A stretch of DNA of 64,000 bases, taken from contig NZ_NWSV01000003.1 in assembly GCF_002531935.1 (NCBI RefSeq), forward strand, positions 310,001 through 374,000, written 5' to 3'. Of the stretch, positions 24,989 through 34,287 are shown in pieces. This DNA comes from Rhizobium chutanense. GTDB lineage: Bacteria > Pseudomonadota > Alphaproteobacteria > Rhizobiales > Rhizobiaceae. Positions within the stretch are counted from its first letter, which is position 1. Every line of letters starts with the position of its first letter. The position numbers and the translations under genes were made by a program. The notes below the pieces were generated by a model. It saw only the letters and a list, made by a program, of their open reading frames with translations. It had not been told where the DNA came from and searched no databases.

Positions 24989-25603
24989 TCAAGCCTGGAT
25001 GACGACGACCCTGGCGCCAACCTCGACACGGCTATAGAGGTCGATCACGTCGTGGTTCATCATGCGGATACAGCCGCTCGACATGGCAAGACCGATCGAT
25101 TGCGGCTGGTTGGTGCCATGAATGCGGAAATGCGTGTCGCCGCCGCCGCGATAAAGATACATCGCCCGCGCGCCGAGCGGGTTGTTCGGGCCACCCGGCA
25201 TGCCGCCGGCAAGCTTGCGATAGCGTTCCTCGCGGCGCTGCATGTTTTCGGTGGGCGTCCAGCTCGGCCATTCGGCCTTGCGGCCGATATAGGCATCGCC
25301 GGCAAATGCCAGCCCCTCGCGGCCGACACCGACGCCGTAGCGCATCGCCCTGCCGTCACCGAGAACATAGTAGGCGCGGCGCGCCGGGGTATCGACCACC
25401 ACGGTGCCGGCAGCATGCGTGGTTTCATAGGCCACTTCCTGGCGGCGGAGCTCCGGCTTGATCTTGTCGATCGGCACCTGCTTCAAAGGGAATTTCTCAT
25501 CCGGAAGTGCGGCGTAATTCGTCTGGCTGTTCAGGCCGGTCGAAGAGCAGCCGGCGACAAAAAGGGGCAGAGCGATCAGGAAGCCCCGGCGCGAGATCGT
25601 CAT
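24989..25603 (-). CDS. L,D-transpeptidase lipoprotein (YkuD family)
   Basis: A 204-residue envelope enzyme that forms 3-3 cross-links in peptidoglycan or attaches proteins to it. The N-terminus MTISRRGFLIALPLFVAGC combines an SRRGF twin-arginine-like motif with a lipobox ending at C19, so it is probably a lipoprotein, perhaps Tat-exported. The YkuD domain covers about residues 65-200 with the catalytic HGTNQP (H162) and SSGCIRM (C178). AAGGA lies seven bases before the ATG at 25603; a TTG one codon upstream is less likely. It is a single gene between convergent terminators. Confidence 0.86.
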   Translation of the reverse strand: MTISRRGFLIALPLFVAGCSSTGLNSQTNYAALPDEKFPLKQVPIDKIKPELRRQEVAYETTHAAGTVVVDTPARRAYYVLGDGRAMRYGVGVGREGLAFAGDAYIGRKAEWPSWTPTENMQRREERYRKLAGGMPGGPNNPLGARAMYLYRGGGDTHFRIHGTNQPQSIGLAMSSGCIRMMNHDVIDLYSRVEVGARVVVIQA

Positions 25604-25719
25604 CAATGTGTCCTTAGTGCGTCAAGAAGATGTCGCAAGCTAAGGAGATTATGGTTAATGAACGGCTAACGGCCGCCCGTGAGAAGCGATCACGAAGGCG
25701 TCAGCACGTGAAAATTGTC

Positions 25720-25740
25720 GAGGCGGAGCTAATCCGCCTC
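25720..25740 (-). terminator. Hairpin overlapping the ETF-QO stop codon
   Basis: On the minus strand GAGGCGGA (25740-25733) pairs with TCCGCCTC (25727-25720) around a five-base loop; the first two bases of the arm belong to the TGA stop codon of the gene. It runs into GACAATTTT, so it may act as a terminator. Confidence 0.6.
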
Positions 25741-27403
25741 ACATATTCGGATAGACCGGCCCCTCGCCACCCTGCGGCGGCACCCAGTTGATGTTCTGGT
25801 TGGGATCCTTGATGTCGCAGGTCTTGCAGTGCACGCAGTTCTGGGCGTTGATGACGAAGACGTCCTGCCCATCCTTCTCCACCCATTCATAAACGCCGGC
25901 CGGACAGTAGCGTGTCGACGGGCCGGCGTAGATGTCATGTTCGGAGCGCTTCTGCAGGCCCATATCCTTGACCTTGAGATGCACCGGCTGGTCTTCCTCG
26001 TGGTTGGTGTTCGACAGGAACACCGAGGACAAGCGGTCGAAGGTCAGCACACCATCCGGCTTCGGATAGGCGATCGGCTTGTGCTGGGCGGCCGGTTCGA
26101 GCGACTGGGCATCCGTCTTGCCGTGACCAAGCGTGCCGAAGAAGGAGAAGCCGAACAGCGTGTTGGTCCACATATCGAGACCGCCGAGCGCCACACCGAG
26201 CGCCGTGCCGAACTTCGACCACAGCGGCTTGACGTTGCGCACCCGCTTCAGATCCTTGCCGATGTCGCCCTTGCGCCATTCGTTTTCGATCTCGACCACC
26301 TCGTCATGGCTGCGGCCTGCTGCAACCGCCGCCGCCACCTTCTCGGCCGCCAGCATGCCCGACAGAACCGCATTGTGGCTGCCCTTGATCCGCGGCACGT
26401 TGACGAGACCGGCCGAACAGCCGATCAGCGCGCCACCGGGGAAGGAGAGCTTCGGCACCGACTGGTAGCCGCCCTCGGTGATCGCACGCGCGCCATAAGA
26501 GAGCCGCTTGCCGCCTTCAAAGGTTCCGCGGATCGCCGGATGGGTCTTGAAGCGCTGGAATTCCTCGAAGGGGTAGAGATAGGGGTTTTTGTAATTGAGG
26601 TGAACGACGAAGCCGACCGCCACCAGATTGTCTTCGAGGTGATAGAGGAAGGAGCCGCCGCCGGTTTTCATCCCGAGCGGCCAGCCGAAGGAGTGCTGCA
26701 CCAGGCCCGGCTTGTGATTCTCGGGCTTGACCTGCCAGAGTTCCTTGATGCCGATGCCGAATTTCTGCGGTTCACGATCCTTCGAGAGATCGAACTTGGC
26801 GATCAGCTGTTTGGCGAGCGAACCGCGCACCCCTTCGCCGATCAGCACATATTTGCCGAGCAGTTCCATGCCGCGGGTATAGTTCGGGCCGGGCTCGCCG
26901 TTCTTTTCGATGCCCATGTCGCCGGTGGCCACCCCGATGACGGCGCCCGCATCATTGTAGAGCACTTCCGCTGCGGCAAAGCCCGGATAGATCTCGACGC
27001 CAAGTTCTTCGGCCTTGGTCGCCAGCCAGCGACAGACGTTTCCGAGCGAGACGATGTAATTGCCGTGATTGTTCATCAAGGGCGGCATCAGCGCGTTCGG
27101 CAGCCGGATCGAACCGGCCGGCCCGAGCACCAGGAAGTGGTCTGCCGTCACCTCGGTCTTGAAGGGATGGTCGGCATCCTCGCGCCAGCCCGGCAGCAGC
27201 CGGTCGATGCCGATCGGATCGACGACGGCGCCCGAGAGGATATGGGCGCCGACTTCCGAGCCCTTCTCGAGCACGACGACCGCCAATTCCGGATTGACTT
27301 GCTTCAGCCTGATCGCCGCAGCAAGACCGGCCGGCCCCGCGCCGACGATCACCACGTCGAATTCCATGCTTTCGCGTTCGGGCAGCTCAGTCGTCTCGGT
27401 CAT
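25739..27403 (-). CDS. Electron transfer flavoprotein-ubiquinone oxidoreductase
   Basis: A 554-residue peripheral inner-membrane enzyme passing electrons from reduced ETF, and so from acyl-CoA and amine dehydrogenases, to ubiquinone. FAD binds at VVIVGAGPAGLAAAIRLKQ (about residues 18-37). The middle part contains HSFGWPLGMKTGGGSFLYH and the ubiquinone region. The C-terminus holds the 4Fe-4S ferredoxin-like domain: YCPAGVYEW and INAQNCVHCKTCDIKDP supply the cysteines, ending NINWVPPQGGEGPVYPNM. Length and order match the family fully. GGAG lies seven bases before the ATG. The gene is monocistronic, divergent from the SDR gene. Confidence 0.93.
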   Translation of the reverse strand: MTETTELPERESMEFDVVIVGAGPAGLAAAIRLKQVNPELAVVVLEKGSEVGAHILSGAVVDPIGIDRLLPGWREDADHPFKTEVTADHFLVLGPAGSIRLPNALMPPLMNNHGNYIVSLGNVCRWLATKAEELGVEIYPGFAAAEVLYNDAGAVIGVATGDMGIEKNGEPGPNYTRGMELLGKYVLIGEGVRGSLAKQLIAKFDLSKDREPQKFGIGIKELWQVKPENHKPGLVQHSFGWPLGMKTGGGSFLYHLEDNLVAVGFVVHLNYKNPYLYPFEEFQRFKTHPAIRGTFEGGKRLSYGARAITEGGYQSVPKLSFPGGALIGCSAGLVNVPRIKGSHNAVLSGMLAAEKVAAAVAAGRSHDEVVEIENEWRKGDIGKDLKRVRNVKPLWSKFGTALGVALGGLDMWTNTLFGFSFFGTLGHGKTDAQSLEPAAQHKPIAYPKPDGVLTFDRLSSVFLSNTNHEEDQPVHLKVKDMGLQKRSEHDIYAGPSTRYCPAGVYEWVEKDGQDVFVINAQNCVHCKTCDIKDPNQNINWVPPQGGEGPVYPNM

Positions 27404-27651
27404 TCACTCGTCTCCGCTTGGCGGCACGCGGCCGTCATCTCCTCATAAGCACTTCTTGTCAAAACGAGAAAGCATTGTCGAGCCGGGATACGACAGCCAA
27501 TCTTCAATTCGCACAACGATATGCGCTGCGAGGCCAAATTATAACGCTTACGTCAACATCAATTCGCAAACCTGGCGGAACCAATGGTGCTCCCTTTCCT
27601 TTTCCGCCGCTTGCGCCTTATACATCGCCTAGAGAAATTTGGAGGACAATC

Positions 27652-28440
27652 ATGGATCTCGGCATCACAGGCAAACGCGCGCTCGTCCTCGCCTCCTCGC
27701 GCGGGCTCGGTCTCGGCATCGCCGTTGCACTGGCGCGCGAAGGCGCGAACGTGCTGCTCTGCGGACGCAGCGGCGAACAGCTGGAGGCCAATTGCAAGAC
27801 GATCAATAGCGAGGGCAAAGGCCGGGCCGACTGGATCTGGGCCGACCTCGGCGATGAACGCTTCGTCGAGACGGCGACGGCGGCGGTGAAGGAGAAATTC
27901 GGCGGGCTCGATATCCTCGTCAACAATACCGGCGGGCCGACGCCCGGCACGACCGAGGAGATGACGGGCGAAAAACTCGAGACCTATTTCCTCTCCATGG
28001 TCGCCCGCGTGATTACGCTGACCAATGCGCTGCTGCCCGGCATGAAGGCACAGGGCTGGGGCCGCATCCTGACGGTCGCCTCCTCCGGCGTGATCGAACC
28101 GATCGCCAATCTGGCGCTGTCGAATACGCTGCGCCCGGCGCTTGCCGGCTGGAGCAAGACGCTTGCCTCCGAAGTGGCAGGCTTCGGCGTTACCACCAAC
28201 CTGCTCCTGCCGGGCAGCATCCTGACCGGGCGGCTCGACGATCTCGACGGGGCGGCGGCCAAGCGGACGGGCAAGAGCATGGAGGAAATCCGGGCCGACA
28301 AGGAAGCGCGCATTCCCGTCGGCCGCTACGGCAGGGTGGAAGAATTTGCCGCAACGGCTGCCTTCCTCTGCAGCCAGCCGGCCAGCTACATCACCGGCTC
28401 GCTGATCCGCTGCGACGGCGGCGCGGCACGCTCCGTCTGA
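27652..28440 (+). CDS. SDR family protein lacking the catalytic tyrosine (BKR_like_SDR_like group)
   Basis: A 262-residue Rossmann protein annotated in most genomes as an SDR oxidoreductase. The cofactor motif is ASSRGLGLGIA (about residues 14-24), a variant of TGxxxGxG, and LVNNTGGP replaces NNAG. At the active site the YxxxK tyrosine is replaced: the segment reads SNTLRPALAGWSKTLASE, with alanine four residues before the lysine. This fits the BKR_like_SDR_like subgroup, which lacks the usual tetrad. It ends in GSLIRCDGGAARSV as typical of the family. GGAGGA precedes the ATG by six bases. Substrate unknown; it may work by another chemistry or bind without catalysis. Confidence 0.82.
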   Translation: MDLGITGKRALVLASSRGLGLGIAVALAREGANVLLCGRSGEQLEANCKTINSEGKGRADWIWADLGDERFVETATAAVKEKFGGLDILVNNTGGPTPGTTEEMTGEKLETYFLSMVARVITLTNALLPGMKAQGWGRILTVASSGVIEPIANLALSNTLRPALAGWSKTLASEVAGFGVTTNLLLPGSILTGRLDDLDGAAAKRTGKSMEEIRADKEARIPVGRYGRVEEFAATAAFLCSQPASYITGSLIRCDGGAARSV

Positions 28441-28482
28441 CGGCGCTCTCACACTTTTCAATCATCACATCGGCCCGATGCA

Positions 28483-29364
28483 TTAGCCGGCATGGGCCGC
28501 GACAGCCGCCCAACTCGCGGCACTTTGAACCATCGATCCGACATGGGCCGGATCGTCCGCGATTTCGGCGAGCTCGGACAGACGATGGAAGCCCGTCAAG
28601 ATCGCAATGCGCCGCCGGTCGAGCTTGCGTCCGGTCAGCATTTCATAGGCCGATACGATGCGGGCGGTCAGATCCGGCGAGATGAAATTCGAGTAGATGA
28701 ATTCCTGGTGCAGCGGGCCAAAACCTGAATCGGCGAAATCGTAGATGCCGTTGAGCCTCCTCTGGGCATGGTCGAAGGCCATGTTCCAGCCATGGCCGTC
28801 GAAGAAGCCGTAGGTCTTGCCGTGGGGATCAGGCGGCAAGGCTACGAAATCGGCAATGACGGCCTCGGCAAAGCTGCGGATCTCGGGTGGCAGCAGCGGC
28901 AAAGCCTTTGTTCGCACCGCCTCCGGCGATTGCCAGGGCTGGATCGGCCCGGCGCCGGCCGACCGTAAACGATCGGCATCGAGCACATGCAGCTCGGCGT
29001 AAAAACGCGCCAGATCATCTGCAAGGTGCTGACGATCGCCTTCGCTAAGCGCCTGGTAATCTTCGGCGATCAGATGTTCGCCATCGAGCTTGGCATGGCT
29101 GGAGAAGATCGGCGGCCCGTCGTGAATGTGCATGTCGGGAACCGCCATCGACAGCGACGGCCTGATGATGTCGAGCAAGGCGGCTTCCTTGACAAGCGCT
29201 CGTTCCGCGGCTGGATGGCGGGGAAACTTGAAGATCAGCGTGTCATCGACGTCGACGGCAAGGGAATCCCAGCTTTTCGCCGCCAGCCTGAAGACGGAGG
29301 CGGTGAGTTCCGGAAACACGCTTGTGATGAGAGAGCGAAATTCGCTGGCGTTCAACTCGGTCAT
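28483..29364 (-). CDS. Aminoglycoside-phosphotransferase-like (APH) kinase
   Basis: A 293-residue protein of the APH/choline-kinase fold. The N-lobe shows DTLIFKFPRHPAAERALVKEAALLDII with the ATP-contacting lysine, and the C-lobe carries GFFDGHGWNMAFDHAQRRLNGIYDFADSGFG, matching the HGDxxxxN...DFxxxxxG catalytic and metal motifs, although the first histidine-glycine-aspartate is altered to FDGHGWN. Small-molecule phosphorylation is expected, for example of a sugar or amino sugar, without clear substrate. The catalytic base appears to be in the DGHGWN segment. Single gene, convergent with the SDR gene (42 bases between stops). Confidence 0.72.
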   Translation of the reverse strand: MTELNASEFRSLITSVFPELTASVFRLAAKSWDSLAVDVDDTLIFKFPRHPAAERALVKEAALLDIIRPSLSMAVPDMHIHDGPPIFSSHAKLDGEHLIAEDYQALSEGDRQHLADDLARFYAELHVLDADRLRSAGAGPIQPWQSPEAVRTKALPLLPPEIRSFAEAVIADFVALPPDPHGKTYGFFDGHGWNMAFDHAQRRLNGIYDFADSGFGPLHQEFIYSNFISPDLTARIVSAYEMLTGRKLDRRRIAILTGFHRLSELAEIADDPAHVGSMVQSAASWAAVAAHAG

Positions 29365-29478
29365 GACGACCTGCCTTCTCTAGTTTTTCCCTGTTTTCCC
29401 GGCGGCTTGCGGATGGATATCGGCTAGTCGCGAGCCGCTTGCCCCTGCGCCGTCAAACGGCATCGGGTTACACTGGGT

Positions 29479-29513
29479 CTATATTAGTATAGTTTGAATA
29501 TTACGGAATATTC
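29479..29513 (+). promoter_or_regulatory. Two inverted repeats upstream of the RND efflux operon
   Basis: In an AT-rich stretch about 150-180 bases before the adaptor gene, CTATA (29479-29483) faces TATAG (29488-29492), and GAATATT (29496-29502) faces AATATTC (29507-29513), each with a four-base spacer. Such paired dyads commonly bind TetR- or LysR-type regulators of pumps. No regulator gene for this pump is next to it in this window. Confidence 0.4.
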
Positions 29514-29658
29514 ATTACAAAAATTTAAGCCGTTATAACCACTTAGTGATCGCGACTCCGGAATTATGTCTTTTTTGCGCCGCAATATAAGCGGTTCTAT
29601 CAGGGCATAAAATTTCGCAACCTTGCCCCCGCAACCTTGCCAAAAACCGGTCTCGCCC

Positions 29659-30948
29659 ATGAAGAAATTTTGGATCACCGTCAGCATTATCGCCGTTGCC
29701 GCCGTCGGCGTCTGGCAATTCGGGAATCTGATCCCCTATGCCTCCCGCATTCCGTACCTCTCGCAGTTCATCAAGCAGCCGGCCGGCAGCAATGGCGGCA
29801 GGCAACAAGCGCAGGCCGATCAAGCGCAGAGCGGCGGGCAACAGGGCGGGGGGCGCAAACGCGGCGGCGGCGGCCCGACCGTCGTCAAAACGGTCGCGGC
29901 TGTCAAAACGACGCTGCCGATGGATGTGACCGCTTCCGGCTGGGCGGATGCGGATGACAACACGACCATTGCCGCCCAGGAACAGGGCCTGATCGTCAGC
30001 ATCAGCGCCAAGGATGGGGCGAGCGTCAAAGCCGGCGATCTGATCGCCAAGCTCGACGATCGGACAGCCAAGGCCGCCGTCGACAAGGACAATGCGATGA
30101 TCGTGCGCGATACGGCAACCCTTGCGGAAGCCGAAACCGCCTTGACGCGCGCGCAGGACCTCTTCGACCAGAAGGCCGGGACCCAGCAGAGCCTCGACCA
30201 GGCGGTCGCCGCCCGCGATACCGCCGCTGCCACCGTCGATGCCGACAAGGCGTCGCTGGCCTCCGATCAGATCATCCTCGAAAACACCGATATCCGCGCT
30301 CCCTTCGACGGCCGGCTCGGCGATATCGCGATCAGCAAGGGCGCCTTCCTCAATGCCGGATCAGCGATCGTCACCATCGCCAAATACGATCCGATTTATG
30401 TGAAATTCCACCTGCAGGAACGTTATCTGCGCGTGCTGAAGAAAGCTCTGGCAGCCGGCCCGGTCGAGGTCAGCACGGTTCCCGCCTCGACAAAGGGGCA
30501 GGTCCGCAAGGGCGAGATCAGCTTCTACGACAATACGGTCGACACGGCCTCGGGCACCATCCTCGCCAAGGCGAAATTCGAGAATGCCTCCGGCGCGCTC
30601 TGGCCTGGCCAGTCGGTCAACATCGTCGTGCATTTCGACAATGACGAGCAGCAGGTGGTGGTGCCGACGGTTGCCGTCAGCCCCGGCCCGGACGGTTTCT
30701 TCGCCTTCGTCGCCAAGGACGGCAAATCGCATCTGACGCCGGTCACCGTTGCCCGCGCCAATGGCGGCTTCACAGCCATCGAATCGGGCCTTCAGGCCGG
30801 CGACCATGTCGTCGTCGAGGGCCAGGGGCAGCTCAGCGACCAGCAGGCGATCAACGAGCAGTTCGACGAAAAGACGCTTGATGTCGCCTCCGCCGAAGAG
30901 CCTCGGCAGCAGCAATCCGAGACGATCGCGGTGGGAGCGCAGCAATGA
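29659..30948 (+). CDS. RND efflux pump periplasmic adaptor (membrane fusion protein)
   Basis: A 429-residue adaptor of the HlyD/MFP family. A single N-terminal membrane segment (FWITVSIIAVAAVGVWQFG) is followed by a Gln/Gly-rich linker, the lipoyl and alpha-hairpin part (IVSISAKDGASVKAGDLIAKLDD and the helices with LTRAQDLFDQKAGTQQSLDQAVAARD), a beta-barrel (RAPFDGRLGDIAISKGAFLNAGSAIVTIAKYDPIYVKFHL) and a C-terminal membrane-proximal domain. It links the permease to an outer-membrane channel. The start has no strong ribosome site. The ATGA of its end overlaps the permease start by four bases, so translation is coupled. A 12-base direct repeat lies in the leader (29616-29627, 29630-29641). Confidence 0.88.
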   Translation: MKKFWITVSIIAVAAVGVWQFGNLIPYASRIPYLSQFIKQPAGSNGGRQQAQADQAQSGGQQGGGRKRGGGGPTVVKTVAAVKTTLPMDVTASGWADADDNTTIAAQEQGLIVSISAKDGASVKAGDLIAKLDDRTAKAAVDKDNAMIVRDTATLAEAETALTRAQDLFDQKAGTQQSLDQAVAARDTAAATVDADKASLASDQIILENTDIRAPFDGRLGDIAISKGAFLNAGSAIVTIAKYDPIYVKFHLQERYLRVLKKALAAGPVEVSTVPASTKGQVRKGEISFYDNTVDTASGTILAKAKFENASGALWPGQSVNIVVHFDNDEQQVVVPTVAVSPGPDGFFAFVAKDGKSHLTPVTVARANGGFTAIESGLQAGDHVVVEGQGQLSDQQAINEQFDEKTLDVASAEEPRQQQSETIAVGAQQ

Positions 30949-33900
30949 TCCCCAATTTCTGTATCCAGCGCCCCGTCGCGACGACGCTGCTTGCCATCGG
31001 CGTCATTCTGGCCGGCCTTGCCGGTTACCAGCTCGTGCCGGTCGCAGCCCTGCCCCAGGTCGATTTTCCCACGATCAACGTTTCGGCGCAGTTGAGCGGC
31101 GCCTCGCCGCAGACGATGGCGACGTCGGTTGCGACACCGCTGATCAAGCAGTTCGAGACCATTCCCGGGATCAGTGAAATCAGCGCCTCGAGCTCGCTCG
31201 GCAGCAGCAGCATCGTGCTGCAGTTCGATCTCAACCGCGATATCGACGCCGCTGCGGCCGACGTGCAGGCAGCGATCTCGCATGCGACCCGGCAATTGCC
31301 CGATAACCTGACGACGCCGCCGAGCTACCGCAAGACCAACCCGGCCGACGCGCCCGTCATGCTGCTCTCGGTGCAGAGCAATACCATGCCGCGCAGCAAG
31401 CTCGACGAGATCGCCGAGGACATCATCTCGCCGTCGCTGTCGACGCTTCCGGGCGTTGCCCAGGTCAGCGTCTACGGTGCACAGACCTATGCCGTGCGCG
31501 TCGAGGTCGATCCCAACAAGCTTTTGACCCGCGGCATCGGCATCGATACCGTCAACAAGGCACTGTCTGCGGCCAACAGCCAGCAGCCTGTGGGCACGCT
31601 GCAGAACAATTCGCAGAGCATGACGATCACGGCGAACACGCAGCGCACCAACGCCGAACAATTCCGCTCGCTGGTTATTGCCAATCCGAACGGCGCGCCG
31701 ATCCACCTCGGCGACGTCGCCGATGTGCAGGACAGCGTCGAGAACCAATATACCGGCAGCTGGTATGACGGCCAGCGCGGCATCATCCTCGCCATCCAGC
31801 GTCAGCCCGACGCCAACACCGTCGATGTCGTCGATGCGATCAACGCCAAGCTGCCGCAGTTGCACGCGGAAATTCCGCCTTCGGTCAATACCGTCGTCAT
31901 GAACGATGCCGCAAAGCCAATTCGCGCCGCCATCGCCGACGTCAAGTTCACGCTGCTCTTGACGATTGGCCTCGTCGTTCTGGTCATCTACCTCTTCACC
32001 GGCCATGCCACGGCAACGATCATTCCCGGACTTGCCGTTCCGCTGTCGCTGATTGCGACCTTCGGCATGATGTATGTGCTCGGCTACAGTATCGACAACA
32101 TCTCGCTCTTGGGGCTGACGCTCGCGGTGGGGCTGGTGGTGGACGACGCGATCGTCATGCTCGAGAACATCCTGCGCCATGTCGAGGAAGGCATGCCGGT
32201 GCGGGAGGCGGCGATCAAGGGTGCCGGCGAAGTCAGCTACACCATCATTTCCATGTCGGTTTCGCTGATCGCGGTGTTCATCCCGATCCTGCTGATGGGC
32301 GGCGTCGTCGGCCGAGTCTTCAACGAATTCGGCATGGTGGTCGCCATCGCCATCATCTCGTCGGCGATCGTCTCGCTGACCGTGACGCCGATGCTCGGCT
32401 CGCGGCTCTCCAACAATCACAGCCGCCCGCCGCTTCTCATCCGTCTCTTCGATGCCGGCTTCGAGCGGACGCTCAACGGCTACGACAGATCGGTCGGCTG
32501 GTGCCTGCGGCATCGCCTGACGATCCTCGGGGTTTTCCTCGGCTCGGTGGCGCTGACGGTCTATTTCTTCATGACGCTGCCGACGAGCTTCTTCCCGCAG
32601 GAGGATATCGGCCGCCTGACAATCAGCACCCAGGCACGGCAGGACATTTCCTATTCCGCCATGGAGGCGCTGCAGCAGCAGGCGGCAGCCGCCGTCAAGG
32701 CCAACCCGGCGGTCAATCACGTGATGTCGACGATCGGCGGCAACCCGAACAAACCGCAGAACAACGGCTCGATGTTCGTCGAACTCAAGGACAAGAACGA
32801 GCGCCCGCCGCTTGACCAGACGCTGCGCGAGCTGCGCACGGCGATCAACAAGATCCCCGGATTGCAGGCCTTCGTGACGCCGAACCAGAGCCTGCGCTTC
32901 GGCGGTCGCCAGACCGCCAGCCAGTATCAGCTGGTGGTGCAGGCGCTGAGCGCCGATCAGACCAATCTCTGGGCCGGCAAGATCCAGGCGGCGATGCGTG
33001 GCGACCGAAGCCTGTTCACCGACGTGACCTCGGATGCCCAGAACAACGCTCTGCAGGCCAATATCGTCATCGATACCGAGCGGGCCGCCGCTTACGGGAT
33101 CGACAACGACACGCTGCGCACGACGCTGCAGGAATCCTTCAGCGGCTATGCGGCGGCGGAAATCCAGTCGACCGGCGACAGCTACGACGTCATCGTCGAA
33201 TACGACACCAGCAAACCCTGGGACGACCAGAAGCTGTCAGAGATTCGCGTCGCTTCCTCCAATGGCAGTCTGGTGCCGCTGTCGAACTTCGCGCATGTGC
33301 AGCGCACCACGGGCCCGGTGACCATCAACCAGACGGGCCAGCTGGTCTCGACCACGGTTTCCTTCAACCTGCCGGAAGGCGTGTCGCTCAGCAACGCGAC
33401 GGCGGCGATCGAGCAGATCAAGAAGGACATCAGCGTTCCGGCAGACGTCTTCACCTCCTATGGCGGCACGGCGGAGATCTTCCAGCAGTCACAGGGCAAT
33501 ACGCCCTATCTGATCCTGGCGGCCATCCTGACCATCTATGTCGTGCTCGGCGTGCTTTATGAAAGCTTCATCCATCCGCTCACCATCCTCTCCGGCCTGC
33601 CGGCGGCGGCCTTCGGTGCGCTGCTGGCATTGAAGATCATGGGCTTCGACCTGTCGATCATCGCCCTTATCGGCCTGCTGATGCTGATCGGCATCGTCAA
33701 GAAGAACGCGATCATGATGATCGACGTGGCGGTGGAGACGATGCGCACGACGGGCGAAAAGGCGACGGCGGCGATCCACGAGGCCTGCGTGCGGCGCTTC
33801 CGGCCGATCATGATGACGACCTTCTGCGCCCTGCTCGGCGCCCTGCCGATCGCGCTCGGCACCGGCGCAAGCTCGGAACTGCGCCAGCCGCTCGGCATTG

Positions 33901-34067
33901 CCGTCGTCGGCGGTCTGATCGTCTCGCAGATGCTGACGCTGTTCATCACCCCGGTCATCTTCGTCGAGATGGACCGGTTCGGAAACTTCCTCGGCCGCCT
34001 GATCGGCGCAAAGAAGGTCGAGGAGCCCGTGCAGATGCAGGAGGTACGGGCCATGGCTGCCGAATGA
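30945..34067 (+). CDS. RND efflux permease (HAE1/MdtB-BepG type)
   Basis: A 1040-residue inner-membrane proton antiporter that expels drugs or other amphiphiles through a tripartite pump. Twelve membrane helices and two large periplasmic loops follow the AcrB plan; the relay motif GLVVDDAIVMLENI in helix 4 supplies the paired aspartates and KKNAIMMIDVA is in helix 10-11. Helix 1 is preceded by MIPNFCIQRPVATTLLAI. Sequence is nearer to MdtB/MdtC-type than to AcrB, in my judgement. Co-translated with the adaptor gene. No TolC-type gene is nearby, so a distant or shared outer-membrane channel is expected. A long hairpin follows the stop. Confidence 0.92.
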   Translation: MIPNFCIQRPVATTLLAIGVILAGLAGYQLVPVAALPQVDFPTINVSAQLSGASPQTMATSVATPLIKQFETIPGISEISASSSLGSSSIVLQFDLNRDIDAAAADVQAAISHATRQLPDNLTTPPSYRKTNPADAPVMLLSVQSNTMPRSKLDEIAEDIISPSLSTLPGVAQVSVYGAQTYAVRVEVDPNKLLTRGIGIDTVNKALSAANSQQPVGTLQNNSQSMTITANTQRTNAEQFRSLVIANPNGAPIHLGDVADVQDSVENQYTGSWYDGQRGIILAIQRQPDANTVDVVDAINAKLPQLHAEIPPSVNTVVMNDAAKPIRAAIADVKFTLLLTIGLVVLVIYLFTGHATATIIPGLAVPLSLIATFGMMYVLGYSIDNISLLGLTLAVGLVVDDAIVMLENILRHVEEGMPVREAAIKGAGEVSYTIISMSVSLIAVFIPILLMGGVVGRVFNEFGMVVAIAIISSAIVSLTVTPMLGSRLSNNHSRPPLLIRLFDAGFERTLNGYDRSVGWCLRHRLTILGVFLGSVALTVYFFMTLPTSFFPQEDIGRLTISTQARQDISYSAMEALQQQAAAAVKANPAVNHVMSTIGGNPNKPQNNGSMFVELKDKNERPPLDQTLRELRTAINKIPGLQAFVTPNQSLRFGGRQTASQYQLVVQALSADQTNLWAGKIQAAMRGDRSLFTDVTSDAQNNALQANIVIDTERAAAYGIDNDTLRTTLQESFSGYAAAEIQSTGDSYDVIVEYDTSKPWDDQKLSEIRVASSNGSLVPLSNFAHVQRTTGPVTINQTGQLVSTTVSFNLPEGVSLSNATAAIEQIKKDISVPADVFTSYGGTAEIFQQSQGNTPYLILAAILTIYVVLGVLYESFIHPLTILSGLPAAAFGALLALKIMGFDLSIIALIGLLMLIGIVKKNAIMMIDVAVETMRTTGEKATAAIHEACVRRFRPIMMTTFCALLGALPIALGTGASSELRQPLGIAVVGGLIVSQMLTLFITPVIFVEMDRFGNFLGRLIGAKKVEEPVQMQEVRAMAAE

Positions 34068-34110
34068 TGACGGCCCTCTGAGTTCGGCATAGCCGATCGA
34101 CGCTTCTTGC

Positions 34111-34165
34111 GGCGCACTTCTTCTTCCAGCAAGGAGGAGAAGTGCGCCTCGATCAGATCGAGTTT
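34111..34165 (+). terminator. Tandem hairpins after the RND operon
   Basis: GGCGCACTTCT (34111-34121) pairs perfectly with AGAAGTGCGCC (34138-34148), and the stem can extend inward with wobble pairs. Directly after, CTCGATC (34148-34154) and GATCGAG (34156-34162) form a second dyad followed by TTT. This is a likely terminator for the efflux operon, though the T-tract is short. Confidence 0.6.
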
Positions 34166-34287
34166 GGCGCCTCTTGAATGTGTCACGCCTCTGTGGCATC
34201 ACCCGCCCTCCTTGATCCGGGCGTTCGCACGCCCCTTGCGGAGCAGCGCTCCGTTTCCAATAACGATCGGCATGAAGAGGTGCGGGC

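Noticed and set aside
30792..32720. Minus-strand frame of 642 codons opposite the RND permease
   Set aside because: Shadow frame; the permease on the plus strand has all RND motifs.
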